Shown: positions 44,066-53,334, numbered from the stretch's first letter. The stretch: DNA of 64,000 nt from Gammaproteobacteria bacterium UBA5109 (GCA_002414385.1 DHZH01000003.1:1-64000), one strand, 5' to 3'. Notes: generated from the letters alone by a model not told the origin. Program-made: numbers and translations.

Positions 44066-45757
44066 TTATTCGACACAAGTGAAACTGTCAGCACTATCAG
44101 GATTACCACTGCCATTATAGCGGGGCCATTGCGGATAGTGGCAGACAGGGCGGGTCCGTCCGGCACTGTCCTGATTGATATCCACTGCCTCCAGCTCACC
44201 AGGGGCCTGGCCCAGTTCTACCCAGGCTTCTAGGGCGTCCAGGGTCGACAGGCGGGCATTGAAGGGGCCGGTAATATGACCCATGCCTGGAATAGTGTAA
44301 AAGCGCACAAATTCCTCCAGCGTGTCAGACCCATAGCGGTTTTGCAGGCGCTCCCAGTACTGGATGGAACTGGTATAGGGAATAAAATCATCTGCCAGCC
44401 CATGATAAAAAATCAGTTTGCCTCCCCGTTCATGAAAAGCATCCAGGTTGGTGCTGTTGGCGCTCATGATACTCGCCAATTCACTGATTCGACCGGCATA
44501 GGCAGCCGGGTCAAAATCGTTCATGGTGTCCAGGCTTAAATTCTGGGCAATGGCATATTGTGGCGTAGCATTGCCGGGTTGAAATTGCAGGGCATCCCCC
44601 GGGCCACTGCCTCCCAGATTGGGAAAGCCACCATCAAAAAATGTGGAGCCTTCAAATGGGGACCATCTGGGAAAGATCGAATTCCTCTCATCATCCGCAT
44701 AAATGCTGAAGCTTAATTCGAAAGGGGTATCCATGGCATTCAGGGCCTGAATCTGTGCATCAGACAAGCAGTCATTGGCAGTATCCCTGCCTCCAGCACA
44801 ACGTATGGGATTGGCATCACTGTAGAGTTTCAGTGAACTGTTGCTGTCCCTGCAGGCAGAAATATTACTGATAATGCCGTCTTCAATGCCGTCAAGACTG
44901 TCACAGGCCGTATAGACATGTGACACGAAAGTTCTGGCTTTTTCCGGGTTGATCCAGCTGGCTCCTTCGTTGGCATGCAATGCTTTGGCATAGTTATTGG
45001 CGGACAGGTGCAGCATGATCAGGTTATGTGCAGGATAAGCGGCAACAGCGCCATGGTAATCATCCGGATAACGCTGCACGGCATCGAAGGTTTCATGGCC
45101 GCCCTGGGATCCGCCGATAAAATAATTGAAATCCGGGACGTTGCCATAGCGTGATTCGATCAGCAGCATGGCGACGTCATGAGTCTTCTTGATCTGTTCG
45201 TGCCCGAAGTTGCGCAGGGCTTCTTCAAACAGGAAAAAATCGGCATTAAATCCCCCTGCAGACTGATGACCGGAGTCACTGCCCAGCGTGACATAACCCC
45301 GTGCCAGAGGCGTTTCTTCATCGGGACGCTGGCGATTGTAATGACCAAGACCGGTAACCAGAGTGCCGTTGAGTCCGCCACCGCCGAATTGCAGGGATTT
45401 ACCATTCCAGTTGGCTGGCAGGTTCACCTGAAATTTAATATCAGGAGCGTTGTAGGTAACTGAATGGATACTGCCCAGAACCTGGCAGAATTCTCCGTGT
45501 TGTTCGTCATTGATCAGTTCTGCGCTCTGAACAGTCGCGCCATTGGTATTGAGACTGATGAAGCTGGCTGGGATCACAGCCCCGTTGAGTTGACTGCAGT
45601 CTTGTTGCCCTGACAGACCGGCAAGTTGCGGCAGGTCAGGCCGGGTTTGCGCGACAGTCTCTGTACTTGGCATGTAAACAAAGGCTAGCAGAGCACCTGT
45701 CTGAACGAGTAAAAAAATACGTGAAGACTTGATTAAAGATAATCCGGTAATTTTCAT
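44066..45757 (-). CDS. tannase/feruloyl esterase-family exported hydrolase
   Basis: Second tannase-family protein, 563 residues, with a signal peptide (about 1-37, ending ETVAQT) and no lipobox. The nucleophile elbow is FIGGSQGGHETFD, the Asp region YHGLADDFIPYT and the His region PGMGHITGPFN. Cysteines DCSQL, EFCQVL and others would form periplasmic disulfides. It would free hydroxycinnamates or gallate from esters. It shares the family but little close sequence with the lipoprotein at 33704, so it is not a recent duplicate. It is on the minus strand, 102 bases ahead of the MetE-like gene. Confidence 0.85.
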   Translation of the reverse strand: MKITGLSLIKSSRIFLLVQTGALLAFVYMPSTETVAQTRPDLPQLAGLSGQQDCSQLNGAVIPASFISLNTNGATVQSAELINDEQHGEFCQVLGSIHSVTYNAPDIKFQVNLPANWNGKSLQFGGGGLNGTLVTGLGHYNRQRPDEETPLARGYVTLGSDSGHQSAGGFNADFFLFEEALRNFGHEQIKKTHDVAMLLIESRYGNVPDFNYFIGGSQGGHETFDAVQRYPDDYHGAVAAYPAHNLIMLHLSANNYAKALHANEGASWINPEKARTFVSHVYTACDSLDGIEDGIISNISACRDSNSSLKLYSDANPIRCAGGRDTANDCLSDAQIQALNAMDTPFELSFSIYADDERNSIFPRWSPFEGSTFFDGGFPNLGGSGPGDALQFQPGNATPQYAIAQNLSLDTMNDFDPAAYAGRISELASIMSANSTNLDAFHERGGKLIFYHGLADDFIPYTSSIQYWERLQNRYGSDTLEEFVRFYTIPGMGHITGPFNARLSTLDALEAWVELGQAPGELEAVDINQDSAGRTRPVCHYPQWPRYNGSGNPDSADSFTCVE

Positions 45758-46029
45758 GCAGGACTCTTTTATAGTTAAATTTTGTATAAATTATATTCAA
45801 TGAAGACTTAATGCTTCAGAAGCATAAACCGCGGGCCGGGGCTTGTCCATTTTGGGCATCGCAACTACTTGTTATTACTCATTAAACACAATTGTGCCGA
45901 CCGGGTATTGCTTAGGTGGGCTGTGTTTATGAAAGCGGTGTCAAACAGAAGTAGGACAGCAAGTTGCGGTACAATGCCTGAGGTACCTGCAATCATGAGT
46001 TACATAGAGTTCCGGCAGACATTCCTGGT

Positions 46030-48054
46030 ATGAAATCAAACAGTGAAAGAACAGCATCAGCGGCGACAGAAGCCCTGGCCGCAGCCGGCGACAAGGCCCA
46101 GGCAGAGGATGTCGCTGTACTTGAAGGTGCAGCTAAAGCCGCTGACAGGAAACTCAATACAGTAAAAAAACCGCTTTTGCAGCGCATGATCTATGGTCCG
46201 AAGCCGGAGCTTAGGGAATTATCTTCCGGTGCCGAGCGTTATCTGCTTTCCGCGCATGATAAATCGGCACATATTCTTGATCAGGCTCTGGCCTTGCTGC
46301 AGCAAGGCCAGGCTTTCACGCAGGAAAATACCCTTAGTAAATCGCTGCGCACCAGCCTGGCCAAGGAGCTCGCTTACGGTTTCACGGTCCCTCAGGCTTT
46401 CGGCGGTCTGGGGCTGGATTACAGCCAACTGGCCCACCTGGAAGAAGAACTCGCAGCCAATGGACTGGGAGCCATGGCAGTGGAGTTGTCCGGGCAGTTG
46501 ACGATTGGCTCCAGTGCCTTGCTGGCTTATGGGTCGGAAGCGCAACAATCAAGGTTTTTACCACAAATAGCGCAAGGCAGGCTGATTGCTTTTGCCCTGA
46601 CCGAAGTTGGTGTCGGGGTTAATGCCAAACGGGTACAGGCCTGGGTCGAGCTTGATGAGCAGGCACAGTGCTGGCGACTCAATGCCGAAGGTGCACAGAA
46701 TAAACTGTATATTACCAGTGCCACCCATGGTGGCCTGGCTGCGATTGTCGCCAGAAAGGGGCAGCACAGTAAAGAACTGGGCCTGTTTATAGTCGAATTA
46801 CCGGAAAAAAATATTGATGCGGACTACGGCTTTTCCTGTGTCAGTTCTGATACCAGCGCCTTTGCGGGGAATATTAATTCGCGTCTTGGCTTTCGAAACT
46901 TCCCCATACCCTTGGATCAGGAGATTCCCGGAAACGGCGTTGAGGTCCTGTTTTATTGCCTGCGCCTGGGGCGCTGTATGCTGGCAGCCATGAGTGCGGG
47001 GTTTCAGCGCATGCTGGCTGCTGATGCCATTGCCTATGCGAAACAGCGAGAGGGTGTTGGCGGTCTGGTGATCAAGCATGAATTGCCACGTCTCGGGATT
47101 GTTCGAATGCTGGGGGGTGCACTAGTAGCACAAGCACTGTCACACCTGGCACTGGCACAGGATGCTGATGGTGTGGATTTGGCTGGGCTGCGGGATATCA
47201 CCAAATCAGCCAGCGCGAGCCGTGCCCTGGAATCCCTGATTGCCTGTGAGAGGGTGATTGGTGGACGCAGCCTGGATAAGCATTCCCGTATTACCGAAGC
47301 ACGGCCAACCTTACATGCTTTTGGAATTGTCGAAGGTGAAGATGATTTGATTCGGCTCGGGATGGTAAAGGATCTTACTGCGCCGTTTACTGAAAAATAT
47401 TTACAGGGCATGCTGAGTGTACTGCAGGGAATCAATCTGGATAAAAACGGGGAACTGCTGCCTCCACAAAAACGAATTTATACCCTGGGACTGAAATCCT
47501 TTTGGCGTCATCCGCTCAAGGTATTAAAAGCTGTACTGAAACTGACGATTAATAAAGGCACCTGGGTTTTATTGGGCTGGATATTGATAAATATTCTGAA
47601 TGGTTTGCCTGGCTTGTTAGGCAGATTGGTCCCAACAGTTCTGCTTCCGCGATATCGTTCATTGCCCGGAAAACTGGGCCTTTATTTGCGTTTTAGTGAG
47701 CGCGAATTGCGAAAGAGTCGTTGGCATTACCTCTGCTTTAATGTACTTTATCAGCTTGAGCTGACCCGGGCGCAGTTACCGCTGCAACGCTTCGGGAAGC
47801 GTATTGAATTACTGATGAGCATGGCCGTAATTTGCTGTCACGCGTCAAAGCTTGATCAATCTGTTCAACACATAGCTGAAGCCCAGTGTGAACTTATCAA
47901 ACTGGAACTCAAGGGCGTCGGTTTTTTTGGGTCATACAAGACGGTCAAAAATTTACGCCAATCTGTTGAACGGGTTATCAGGGATATTCAGTCAGATTCA
48001 TGCACGCTTGTAAAAGGAGTTGAGCCACAGGCTCACTCTCATTCCTGGCACTAA
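46030..48054 (+). CDS. large acyl-CoA dehydrogenase with membrane-type C-terminus
   Basis: FAD acyl-CoA dehydrogenase of 674 residues, much longer than the 380-residue core enzymes. The N-terminal 60 residues are Ala-rich and charged; the core holds VPQAFGGLGLDYSQLAHLEEE, FALTEVGVGV and the catalytic Glu in GIVEGEDDLIRLG, as in very-long-chain enzymes. Residues about 495-550 are hydrophobic or basic (KGTWVLLGWILINILNG), consistent with membrane attachment. It may oxidise long-chain or aryl-side-chain CoA thioesters; its place in the aromatic island hints at the latter. A 12-codon upstream frame overlaps its start. Confidence 0.85.
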   Translation: MKSNSERTASAATEALAAAGDKAQAEDVAVLEGAAKAADRKLNTVKKPLLQRMIYGPKPELRELSSGAERYLLSAHDKSAHILDQALALLQQGQAFTQENTLSKSLRTSLAKELAYGFTVPQAFGGLGLDYSQLAHLEEELAANGLGAMAVELSGQLTIGSSALLAYGSEAQQSRFLPQIAQGRLIAFALTEVGVGVNAKRVQAWVELDEQAQCWRLNAEGAQNKLYITSATHGGLAAIVARKGQHSKELGLFIVELPEKNIDADYGFSCVSSDTSAFAGNINSRLGFRNFPIPLDQEIPGNGVEVLFYCLRLGRCMLAAMSAGFQRMLAADAIAYAKQREGVGGLVIKHELPRLGIVRMLGGALVAQALSHLALAQDADGVDLAGLRDITKSASASRALESLIACERVIGGRSLDKHSRITEARPTLHAFGIVEGEDDLIRLGMVKDLTAPFTEKYLQGMLSVLQGINLDKNGELLPPQKRIYTLGLKSFWRHPLKVLKAVLKLTINKGTWVLLGWILINILNGLPGLLGRLVPTVLLPRYRSLPGKLGLYLRFSERELRKSRWHYLCFNVLYQLELTRAQLPLQRFGKRIELLMSMAVICCHASKLDQSVQHIAEAQCELIKLELKGVGFFGSYKTVKNLRQSVERVIRDIQSDSCTLVKGVEPQAHSHSWH

Positions 48055-48098
48055 TATGGAAATAAAATAATAATCATATGGCAATAAAATAATAATCA
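48055..48098. repeat. tandem duplication, two 22-base units
   Basis: Two adjacent AT-rich units of 22 bases (48055-48076 and 48077-48098) each begin TATGG and contain AATAAAATAATAATCA; they differ at one base (A or C after TATGG). They begin right after the acyl-CoA dehydrogenase stop and end 28 bases before the transporter start, in its promoter region. Confidence 0.85.
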
Positions 48099-48126
48099 AA
48101 AGAATTAATCTTTCAGGGAGCAATAT

Positions 48127-49458
48127 ATGTCGACATACAATGATCCGAGAGATCTGCTAAACCAGGCCCCCATGGGTGCCTTCCAGATAATGGCAGTCAC
48201 CATCTGTATTTTTTTGAACGGGCTGGATGGTTTTGATATTCAGGCGATCAGTTTTGCAGCTCCCGGAATTACGGCAGACTGGGGTATCAATCGCGCGGCT
48301 CTGGGAGTGGTGCTGTCAATGGAGTTGTTCGGTATGGCTGTCGGTTCAGTATTCTTTGGTGGCATGGCCGACAAATCAGGTCGCCGACCGACAATTCTCA
48401 TATGTCTGGTGCTGATGGCTGTCGGCATGTATGCAGCTTCCCTGACCAATTCGGTTTCACAGATGCTCGTCGCACGCTTTGTCACCGGTCTTGGAATCGG
48501 GGGCATGCTGGCCACGACCAACCCGATGGCAGCGGAATATTCCAACCTGAAGAACCGTTCTCTGGCAGTGATATTCATGGCTACCGGTTATCCACTTGGG
48601 GCCATTATCGGCGGCTCGGTTTCAACCGTGTTACTGCAGACTTCGGATTGGCGCGCAATCTTTGAATTTGGCGCAGCGGTCACAGCATTCTTTATCATCA
48701 TTGTCTGGTTCTTCCTGCCGGAATCGGTCGACTATTTATCCAGCAAGCAACCGGAAAATGCGCTGGATAAAATTAACCGTATCCTGAAAAAAATGGGCCA
48801 TGCCGCTGTCAGCCAGTTACCGGCAAAAATTGAGGAAACCCAGAAAGCCATTTCCTATCAGGTGCTGTTCAACGACAGGTTCCGTGCCCTGACATTGCTG
48901 CTGGTGATTGGTTATTTCACGCACATCATGACTTTCTACTATATTCTCAAGTGGATACCCACAATAGTGGTAGATATGGGCTATGAGCCATCTACAGCAG
49001 GCACGGTGCTGGTATGGGCCAATGTCGGTGGTGCTATCGGAGCACTCTTGCTGGGTATTATTTCGACCAAGTACAACCTCAGGAAAATGCTCATCGCTAT
49101 ACTGATTGTGGCCTTTTTCATGGTGTCGTTCTTTGGTTTTGAACGTGAAACGATCGGCGATCTGTCTCTTATTGCGGCCATGACAGGCTTTTTCACCAAC
49201 GGTGGTGTGGTCGGTTTCTATGCCCTGATTGCCAACGCTTTCCCGGCAGATATTCGCGGCAGCGGCACGGGAGTGGTCATTGGCGTGGGCCGTGGTGGTG
49301 CAGCACTGGGGCCGGTTGTCGCAGGCCTGCTGTTTGTTGCCGGCTTTAATCTGCTGGCGGTATCCATTGTCATGGGAGCCGGTGCAGCAATCGCAGCAGT
49401 TGCAATCTACTTTCTGCGGCCGGCTGCCGAAAAACATAATGTAAAAGCCAATATTTAA
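48127..49458 (+). CDS. MFS aromatic acid:H+ symporter (AAHS family, PcaK-like)
   Basis: Major-facilitator permease of 443 residues with 12 helices. The AAHS signature ILNGLDGFDIQAI-like segment (LNGLDGFDIQAISFAAPGI) in the first helix and loop 2-3 GMADKSGRRP are clear; the DGFD aspartates are known to matter in PcaK. It should import 4-hydroxybenzoate, protocatechuate or hydroxycinnamates into the cytoplasm. AGGGAG precedes the ATG. It is 46 bases ahead of the aldehyde dehydrogenase gene in the same direction. Confidence 0.9.
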   Translation: MSTYNDPRDLLNQAPMGAFQIMAVTICIFLNGLDGFDIQAISFAAPGITADWGINRAALGVVLSMELFGMAVGSVFFGGMADKSGRRPTILICLVLMAVGMYAASLTNSVSQMLVARFVTGLGIGGMLATTNPMAAEYSNLKNRSLAVIFMATGYPLGAIIGGSVSTVLLQTSDWRAIFEFGAAVTAFFIIIVWFFLPESVDYLSSKQPENALDKINRILKKMGHAAVSQLPAKIEETQKAISYQVLFNDRFRALTLLLVIGYFTHIMTFYYILKWIPTIVVDMGYEPSTAGTVLVWANVGGAIGALLLGIISTKYNLRKMLIAILIVAFFMVSFFGFERETIGDLSLIAAMTGFFTNGGVVGFYALIANAFPADIRGSGTGVVIGVGRGGAALGPVVAGLLFVAGFNLLAVSIVMGAGAAIAAVAIYFLRPAAEKHNVKANI

Positions 49459-49504
49459 TAACTAAAATTACTTAAAAAGAAAATTACGAAAAGAAGAGGT
49501 GTTT

Positions 49505-50902
49505 ATGAAATTCGAACGAAAAAATCCCCTTACCGGAGAAGTTGCAAGCACTACAGTGGCAATGCAGGCCAGTGATATTCCGGCGATTTGCGAAAAGGCG
49601 CAGGAAGGTTTTACTGAATGGTCAAAACAGGGACCAAATGCCAGACGTGCAGTGTTGAGCAAAGCAGCCGACGCCCTGGAAAGCAAAAAGGATGATTTTG
49701 TCGAGGCAATGATGAATGAAATTGGCGCGACTGCCGGCTGGGCCATGTTTAATCTGATGCTGGCGACTTCCATGTTGCGGGAAGCAGCCTCCATCACCAC
49801 TCAGATTGGGGGTGAGGTAATTCCATCAGATAAGCCCGGCTGTCTGGCAATGGCGCTGCGTGAGCCGGTCGGTGTGATCCTCAGTATTGCACCCTGGAAC
49901 GCACCGATTATTCTGGGTGTACGTTCTGTAGCTACTGCACTGGCCTGTGGTAATTCGGTAGTTTTCAAAGCGTCTGAAAATTGTCCGCGAACACATTCAC
50001 TGATTATTGAAGCATTGGCAGAAGCCGGCTTTCCTGAAGGCACGGTTAATGTTGTGACCAATGCACCGGAAGATGCGGCTGATGTGGTCGGAGCGCTGAT
50101 CGATCATCCTGCCGTCAAGCGCATCAATTTCACCGGGTCAACATCAGTCGGGCGCATTATTGCCGAGCGTGCCGCCAAACACCTGAAACCCTGCCTGCTG
50201 GAACTGGGTGGTAAAGCTCCCATGCTGGTCCTTGATGATGCCGACCTGGATGAAGCAGTTAAAGCAGCAGCATTCGGTGCCTATATGAACCAGGGACAGA
50301 TATGTATGTCGACTGAACGACTGGTAGTGGTTGACGCCGTAGCAGACGAGTTCGCCAAAAAACTGACTGAAAAAGTCAGCAGTATGCCGACTGGTGATCC
50401 CCGTGAAGGCAATACCCCTTTGGGAGCCGTGGTCGATATGAATACTGTGGATAAAGTTAACGCCCTGATTGACGATGCTGTCAGTAAAGGCGCAGATATA
50501 CTGACCGGGGGCAAGGCTGACTCGGTACTGATGGCAGCCACACTGGTGGATAATGTTACTGACAAGATGAATCTGTATCGCGATGAAAGTTTTGGTCCGA
50601 TTGTGGCCATGATTCGCGCCAAAGACGAAGCCGATGCAATCCGCATTGCCAATGACAGTGAATATGGCCTGAGTGCATCCGTCTTTACCAGAGATCCGGC
50701 TCGCGGACTGAAAGTTGCCCGCCAAATTCATTCCGGTATCTGTCATGTCAATGGCCCGACTGTACATGATGAAGCACAGATGCCCTTCGGTGGTGTCGGG
50801 GCATCCGGCTATGGCAGGTTTGGTGGTAAAGCCGGTATCGACAGTTTTACCGAATTGCGCTGGATAACCGTTGAAACTGAAGCGGGTCATTACCCGATTT
50901 AG
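49505..50902 (+). CDS. vdh: aldehyde dehydrogenase, vanillin dehydrogenase type
   Basis: NAD(P)-dependent aldehyde dehydrogenase of 465 residues. It has the nucleotide region VGVILSIAPWNAPIILGVRS, the glycine motif FTGSTSVGR, catalytic Glu in LLELGGKAPM and catalytic Cys in NQGQICMSTERL. The closest recognisable subgroup is vanillin/salicylaldehyde dehydrogenases. Placed before the hydratase/lyase and CoA synthetase genes, it would oxidise vanillin to vanillate and 4-hydroxybenzaldehyde to 4-hydroxybenzoate, the PobA substrate. ATG 49505 is favoured by AGAGG five bases upstream. Confidence 0.88.
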   Translation: MKFERKNPLTGEVASTTVAMQASDIPAICEKAQEGFTEWSKQGPNARRAVLSKAADALESKKDDFVEAMMNEIGATAGWAMFNLMLATSMLREAASITTQIGGEVIPSDKPGCLAMALREPVGVILSIAPWNAPIILGVRSVATALACGNSVVFKASENCPRTHSLIIEALAEAGFPEGTVNVVTNAPEDAADVVGALIDHPAVKRINFTGSTSVGRIIAERAAKHLKPCLLELGGKAPMLVLDDADLDEAVKAAAFGAYMNQGQICMSTERLVVVDAVADEFAKKLTEKVSSMPTGDPREGNTPLGAVVDMNTVDKVNALIDDAVSKGADILTGGKADSVLMAATLVDNVTDKMNLYRDESFGPIVAMIRAKDEADAIRIANDSEYGLSASVFTRDPARGLKVARQIHSGICHVNGPTVHDEAQMPFGGVGASGYGRFGGKAGIDSFTELRWITVETEAGHYPI

Positions 50903-50920
50903 CGCAAGAGTGAATTGAAG

Positions 50921-50956
50921 AGGTGTCGGAGTAAAGTTTAATTTACTCCGACACCT
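50921..50956. repeat. GGTGTC-GAGTAAA hairpin repeat, copy 1
   Basis: AGGTGTCGGAGTAAA (50921-50935) is perfectly inverted at 50942-50956 across a 6-base loop. No T-run follows. The arm recurs at 53289 and, diverged, at 60877. It may be a REP-like element that also slows transcription after the aldehyde dehydrogenase gene. Confidence 0.8.
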
Positions 50957-50982
50957 TGTATTTGAAGTAATAAGGAAAATAA

Positions 50983-51822
50983 ATGACAACTGAGCGATCT
51001 GAAGAAGAAACCGTTGCCTATAGTATTGAAAACGGTATTGCCTGGGTTAAATTCAATCGTCCTGAAAAACGTAATTGCATGAGTCCCAAACTGAACCGGC
51101 AAATGATGCGGGTTCTGGACGAACTGGAATTTGATGACAAGGTTGGTGTCCTGGTTCTCAGCGGTGAAGGCTCAGCCTGGTCTGCCGGCATGGATCTGAA
51201 GGAATATTTTCGTGAAAACGAAGCCAAGGGTCTGGGTGCCACCCGCAAGGCACAAAGTGAAGCCTATGGCTGGTGGCGGAAACTGCGCTGGTACCAGAAG
51301 CCGACCATCGCTATGGTCAATGGCTGGTGCTTCGGTGGAGGATATGGACCACTGCATTCCTGTGATCTGGCCTTTGCCGCCGAAGACGCACAGTTTGGCC
51401 TGAGTGAAATCAACTGGGGTATTCTGCCCGGGGGCGGGGCTACCAAGGTCGCGACCAACCTGCTGAATATGCGTAATGCCATGTATCACGCATTAATGGG
51501 TGAGAACATCGATGGTAAGACGGCAGCCGAGTGGGGGCTTATCAATGAAGCCGTACCGCTGGATAAACTCCAGGGCCGTGTCACGGAAGTGGCCAATACC
51601 CTGCTGGAGAAAAATCCAGTGGCATTGAAAGCAACCAAGGATGCGATTCGCCGGGTGACGGAAATGACCTATGATAATGCCGAAGATTATCTTATTCGCG
51701 CACAGGAAGCGGCCAACTCCTATGATAATGAAGGCCGTAAGGAAGGTATTAAACAGTTTATCGATGACAAGACCTATAAACCCGGTCTTGGTGCCTACGA
51801 TAAATCCAAACAGAAAGGCTAG
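50983..51822 (+). CDS. ech: p-hydroxycinnamoyl-CoA hydratase/lyase (feruloyl-CoA hydratase)
   Basis: Crotonase-family enzyme of 279 residues that hydrates feruloyl-, caffeoyl- or p-coumaroyl-CoA and splits off acetyl-CoA to give vanillin, protocatechualdehyde or 4-hydroxybenzaldehyde. It has FNRPEKRNCMSP, the oxyanion segment SAGMDLKEYFRE, VNGWCFGGGYGPL and the catalytic Glu in FGLSEINWG, followed by the HCHL-typical tail IKQFIDDKTYKPGL. AAGGA precedes the ATG. It is followed after six bases by the CoA synthetase. Confidence 0.93.
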   Translation: MTTERSEEETVAYSIENGIAWVKFNRPEKRNCMSPKLNRQMMRVLDELEFDDKVGVLVLSGEGSAWSAGMDLKEYFRENEAKGLGATRKAQSEAYGWWRKLRWYQKPTIAMVNGWCFGGGYGPLHSCDLAFAAEDAQFGLSEINWGILPGGGATKVATNLLNMRNAMYHALMGENIDGKTAAEWGLINEAVPLDKLQGRVTEVANTLLEKNPVALKATKDAIRRVTEMTYDNAEDYLIRAQEAANSYDNEGRKEGIKQFIDDKTYKPGLGAYDKSKQKG

Positions 51823-51828
51823 CAGCTC

Positions 51829-53301
51829 ATGGATTACGTCCGCTTACATGCCAGCCTGCGGGCTGACAGTCCGGCCGTTACCGATCTGGCTTTTAATCGT
51901 CAATGGACTTACGGTGAACTGGATCACTTGATTGCCGGCTGCACGGCGCTGTTACAGGAAAAAGGAGTTTCCGAAGGTGACCGCGTTGCCTGTTTGTCCA
52001 AGAACCGTGCAGAATTCATCATGCTACACCTGGCATCTGCCCGGCTCGGCGCTATTTTTGTTCCCCTCAACTGGCGGCTGTCTGCTGCTGAACTTGAAGT
52101 GATTATCGCTGATTGTTCCCCATCGCTGATTTACGGCGATGATCTGGCGACAGAGCTGAAGGTCGAAGCGCAGGATATTGAGCAGCTTCTGCCACAGTGT
52201 GAGAAGCGCAATCCTGTCTGGCCACCACAGCCTTCGGTCGATTTACCTTCACTGATGCTCTACACCTCAGGAACAACCGGCAAGCCAAAGGGTGTGTTGC
52301 TGAGCGAGCGTAACCTGACTGAAACGGCAATTAATTTCTGTCTGCTGGGTGAAGTCGAGCCGGGCAGCCGCTTTCTGTGTGAATCCCCCATGTTTCACAT
52401 TATCGGCATGGTCACTTCTGTGCGTCCGCCCCTGTTTCTGGGCGCACAAATAATTATTTCTGACCGCTTCCTGCCCGAGCGCACGCTGGAACGCCTGGCG
52501 GATAAAGATCTGCAGATTTCACATTATTTCTGTGTGCAGCAGATGGCCCTGGCCATGCGTGCGGTTGACGTTTTTGATGCGTCCAGTCTGTGCGGATTGA
52601 AAGCTATCTTCACCGGAGGCGCACCGCATCCGGAAGCGCAGATTCGTGAATGGCTTGATGACGGTATTCCCATTGTTGACGGCTTCGGCATGAGTGAAGC
52701 CGGCACGATTTTTGGCATGCCACTGAATCGTAACCTGATCGATCAGAAAGCCGGCAGTGTCGGGATTCCAACGCCGCGCCTGCAAAGTCGTATCGCCGAT
52801 GAAAGTGGCAGAGCACTCCCCGATAATGAGGCAGGTGAGTTACAGCTCAAGGGTGATAATGTCACAGTAGGCTACTGGAATCGTGATTCTGTCTATGCTG
52901 ATTCATTTACCCTGGATGGCTGGTTCAAGACCGGGGACATACTGCGTCGTGATGAAGACGGTTATTTCTGGGTAGTCGACCGCAAGAAAGATATGTTTAT
53001 TTCCGGTGGCGAAAACGTTTACCCGGTAGAAGTTGAAGCACAGCTGGTTAAATTTCCGGGATTAAAAGACCTGGCCGTAATCGGAGTTCCTGACGAAAAG
53101 TGGGGTGAGGTTGGCTGTCTTTACTACGTACCCAAGGAAGCAGGCTGGGAAATTGACATGGCAGAGCTGGATTCTTTCCTGACCAGCAGACTGGCGCGCT
53201 ATAAAATTCCCAAAAAAGCAGTTGCTGTCGAATCACTGCCACGTAATGGTGTCGGCAAACTGATGCGCCATGAATTGCGTAAGCTTACGGTGTCAGAGTA
53301 A
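51829..53301 (+). CDS. fcs: feruloyl-CoA synthetase (AMP-forming acid-CoA ligase)
   Basis: Adenylate-forming enzyme of 490 residues that activates ferulate or p-coumarate with CoA and ATP. The P-loop-like motif is LYTSGTTGKPKGVLLSE, with GFGMSEAG, the Asp of GWFKTGDILRRDEDG and the C-terminal Lys in LPRNGVGKLMRH. Its position right after the hydratase/lyase makes the hydroxycinnamate role likely. The last four codons and the stop (TVSE then TAA) fall within the GGTGTC repeat that follows, so the repeat has shaped the C-terminus. Confidence 0.9.
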   Translation: MDYVRLHASLRADSPAVTDLAFNRQWTYGELDHLIAGCTALLQEKGVSEGDRVACLSKNRAEFIMLHLASARLGAIFVPLNWRLSAAELEVIIADCSPSLIYGDDLATELKVEAQDIEQLLPQCEKRNPVWPPQPSVDLPSLMLYTSGTTGKPKGVLLSERNLTETAINFCLLGEVEPGSRFLCESPMFHIIGMVTSVRPPLFLGAQIIISDRFLPERTLERLADKDLQISHYFCVQQMALAMRAVDVFDASSLCGLKAIFTGGAPHPEAQIREWLDDGIPIVDGFGMSEAGTIFGMPLNRNLIDQKAGSVGIPTPRLQSRIADESGRALPDNEAGELQLKGDNVTVGYWNRDSVYADSFTLDGWFKTGDILRRDEDGYFWVVDRKKDMFISGGENVYPVEVEAQLVKFPGLKDLAVIGVPDEKWGEVGCLYYVPKEAGWEIDMAELDSFLTSRLARYKIPKKAVAVESLPRNGVGKLMRHELRKLTVSE

Positions 53302-53324
53302 AAAAGGGGATTTACTCTGACACC
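53289..53324. repeat. GGTGTC-GAGTAAA hairpin repeat, copy 2
   Basis: GGTGTCAGAGTAAA (53289-53302) is perfectly inverted at 53311-53324 across an 8-base loop. The left arm includes the stop codon of the feruloyl-CoA synthetase gene. It lies between two convergent transcription units and is one of the two copies that bracket the Mrp operon. Confidence 0.8.
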
Positions 53325-53334
53325 ATTGGATGGT

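Noticed and set aside
44066..45757. Recent duplicate of the tannase-family gene at 33704
   Set aside because: The two share family motifs but differ in signal type, nucleophile context and overall sequence.
50921..50956. Simple factor-independent terminator
   Set aside because: The hairpin is perfect but has no T-run and belongs to a repeat family found at two other places.
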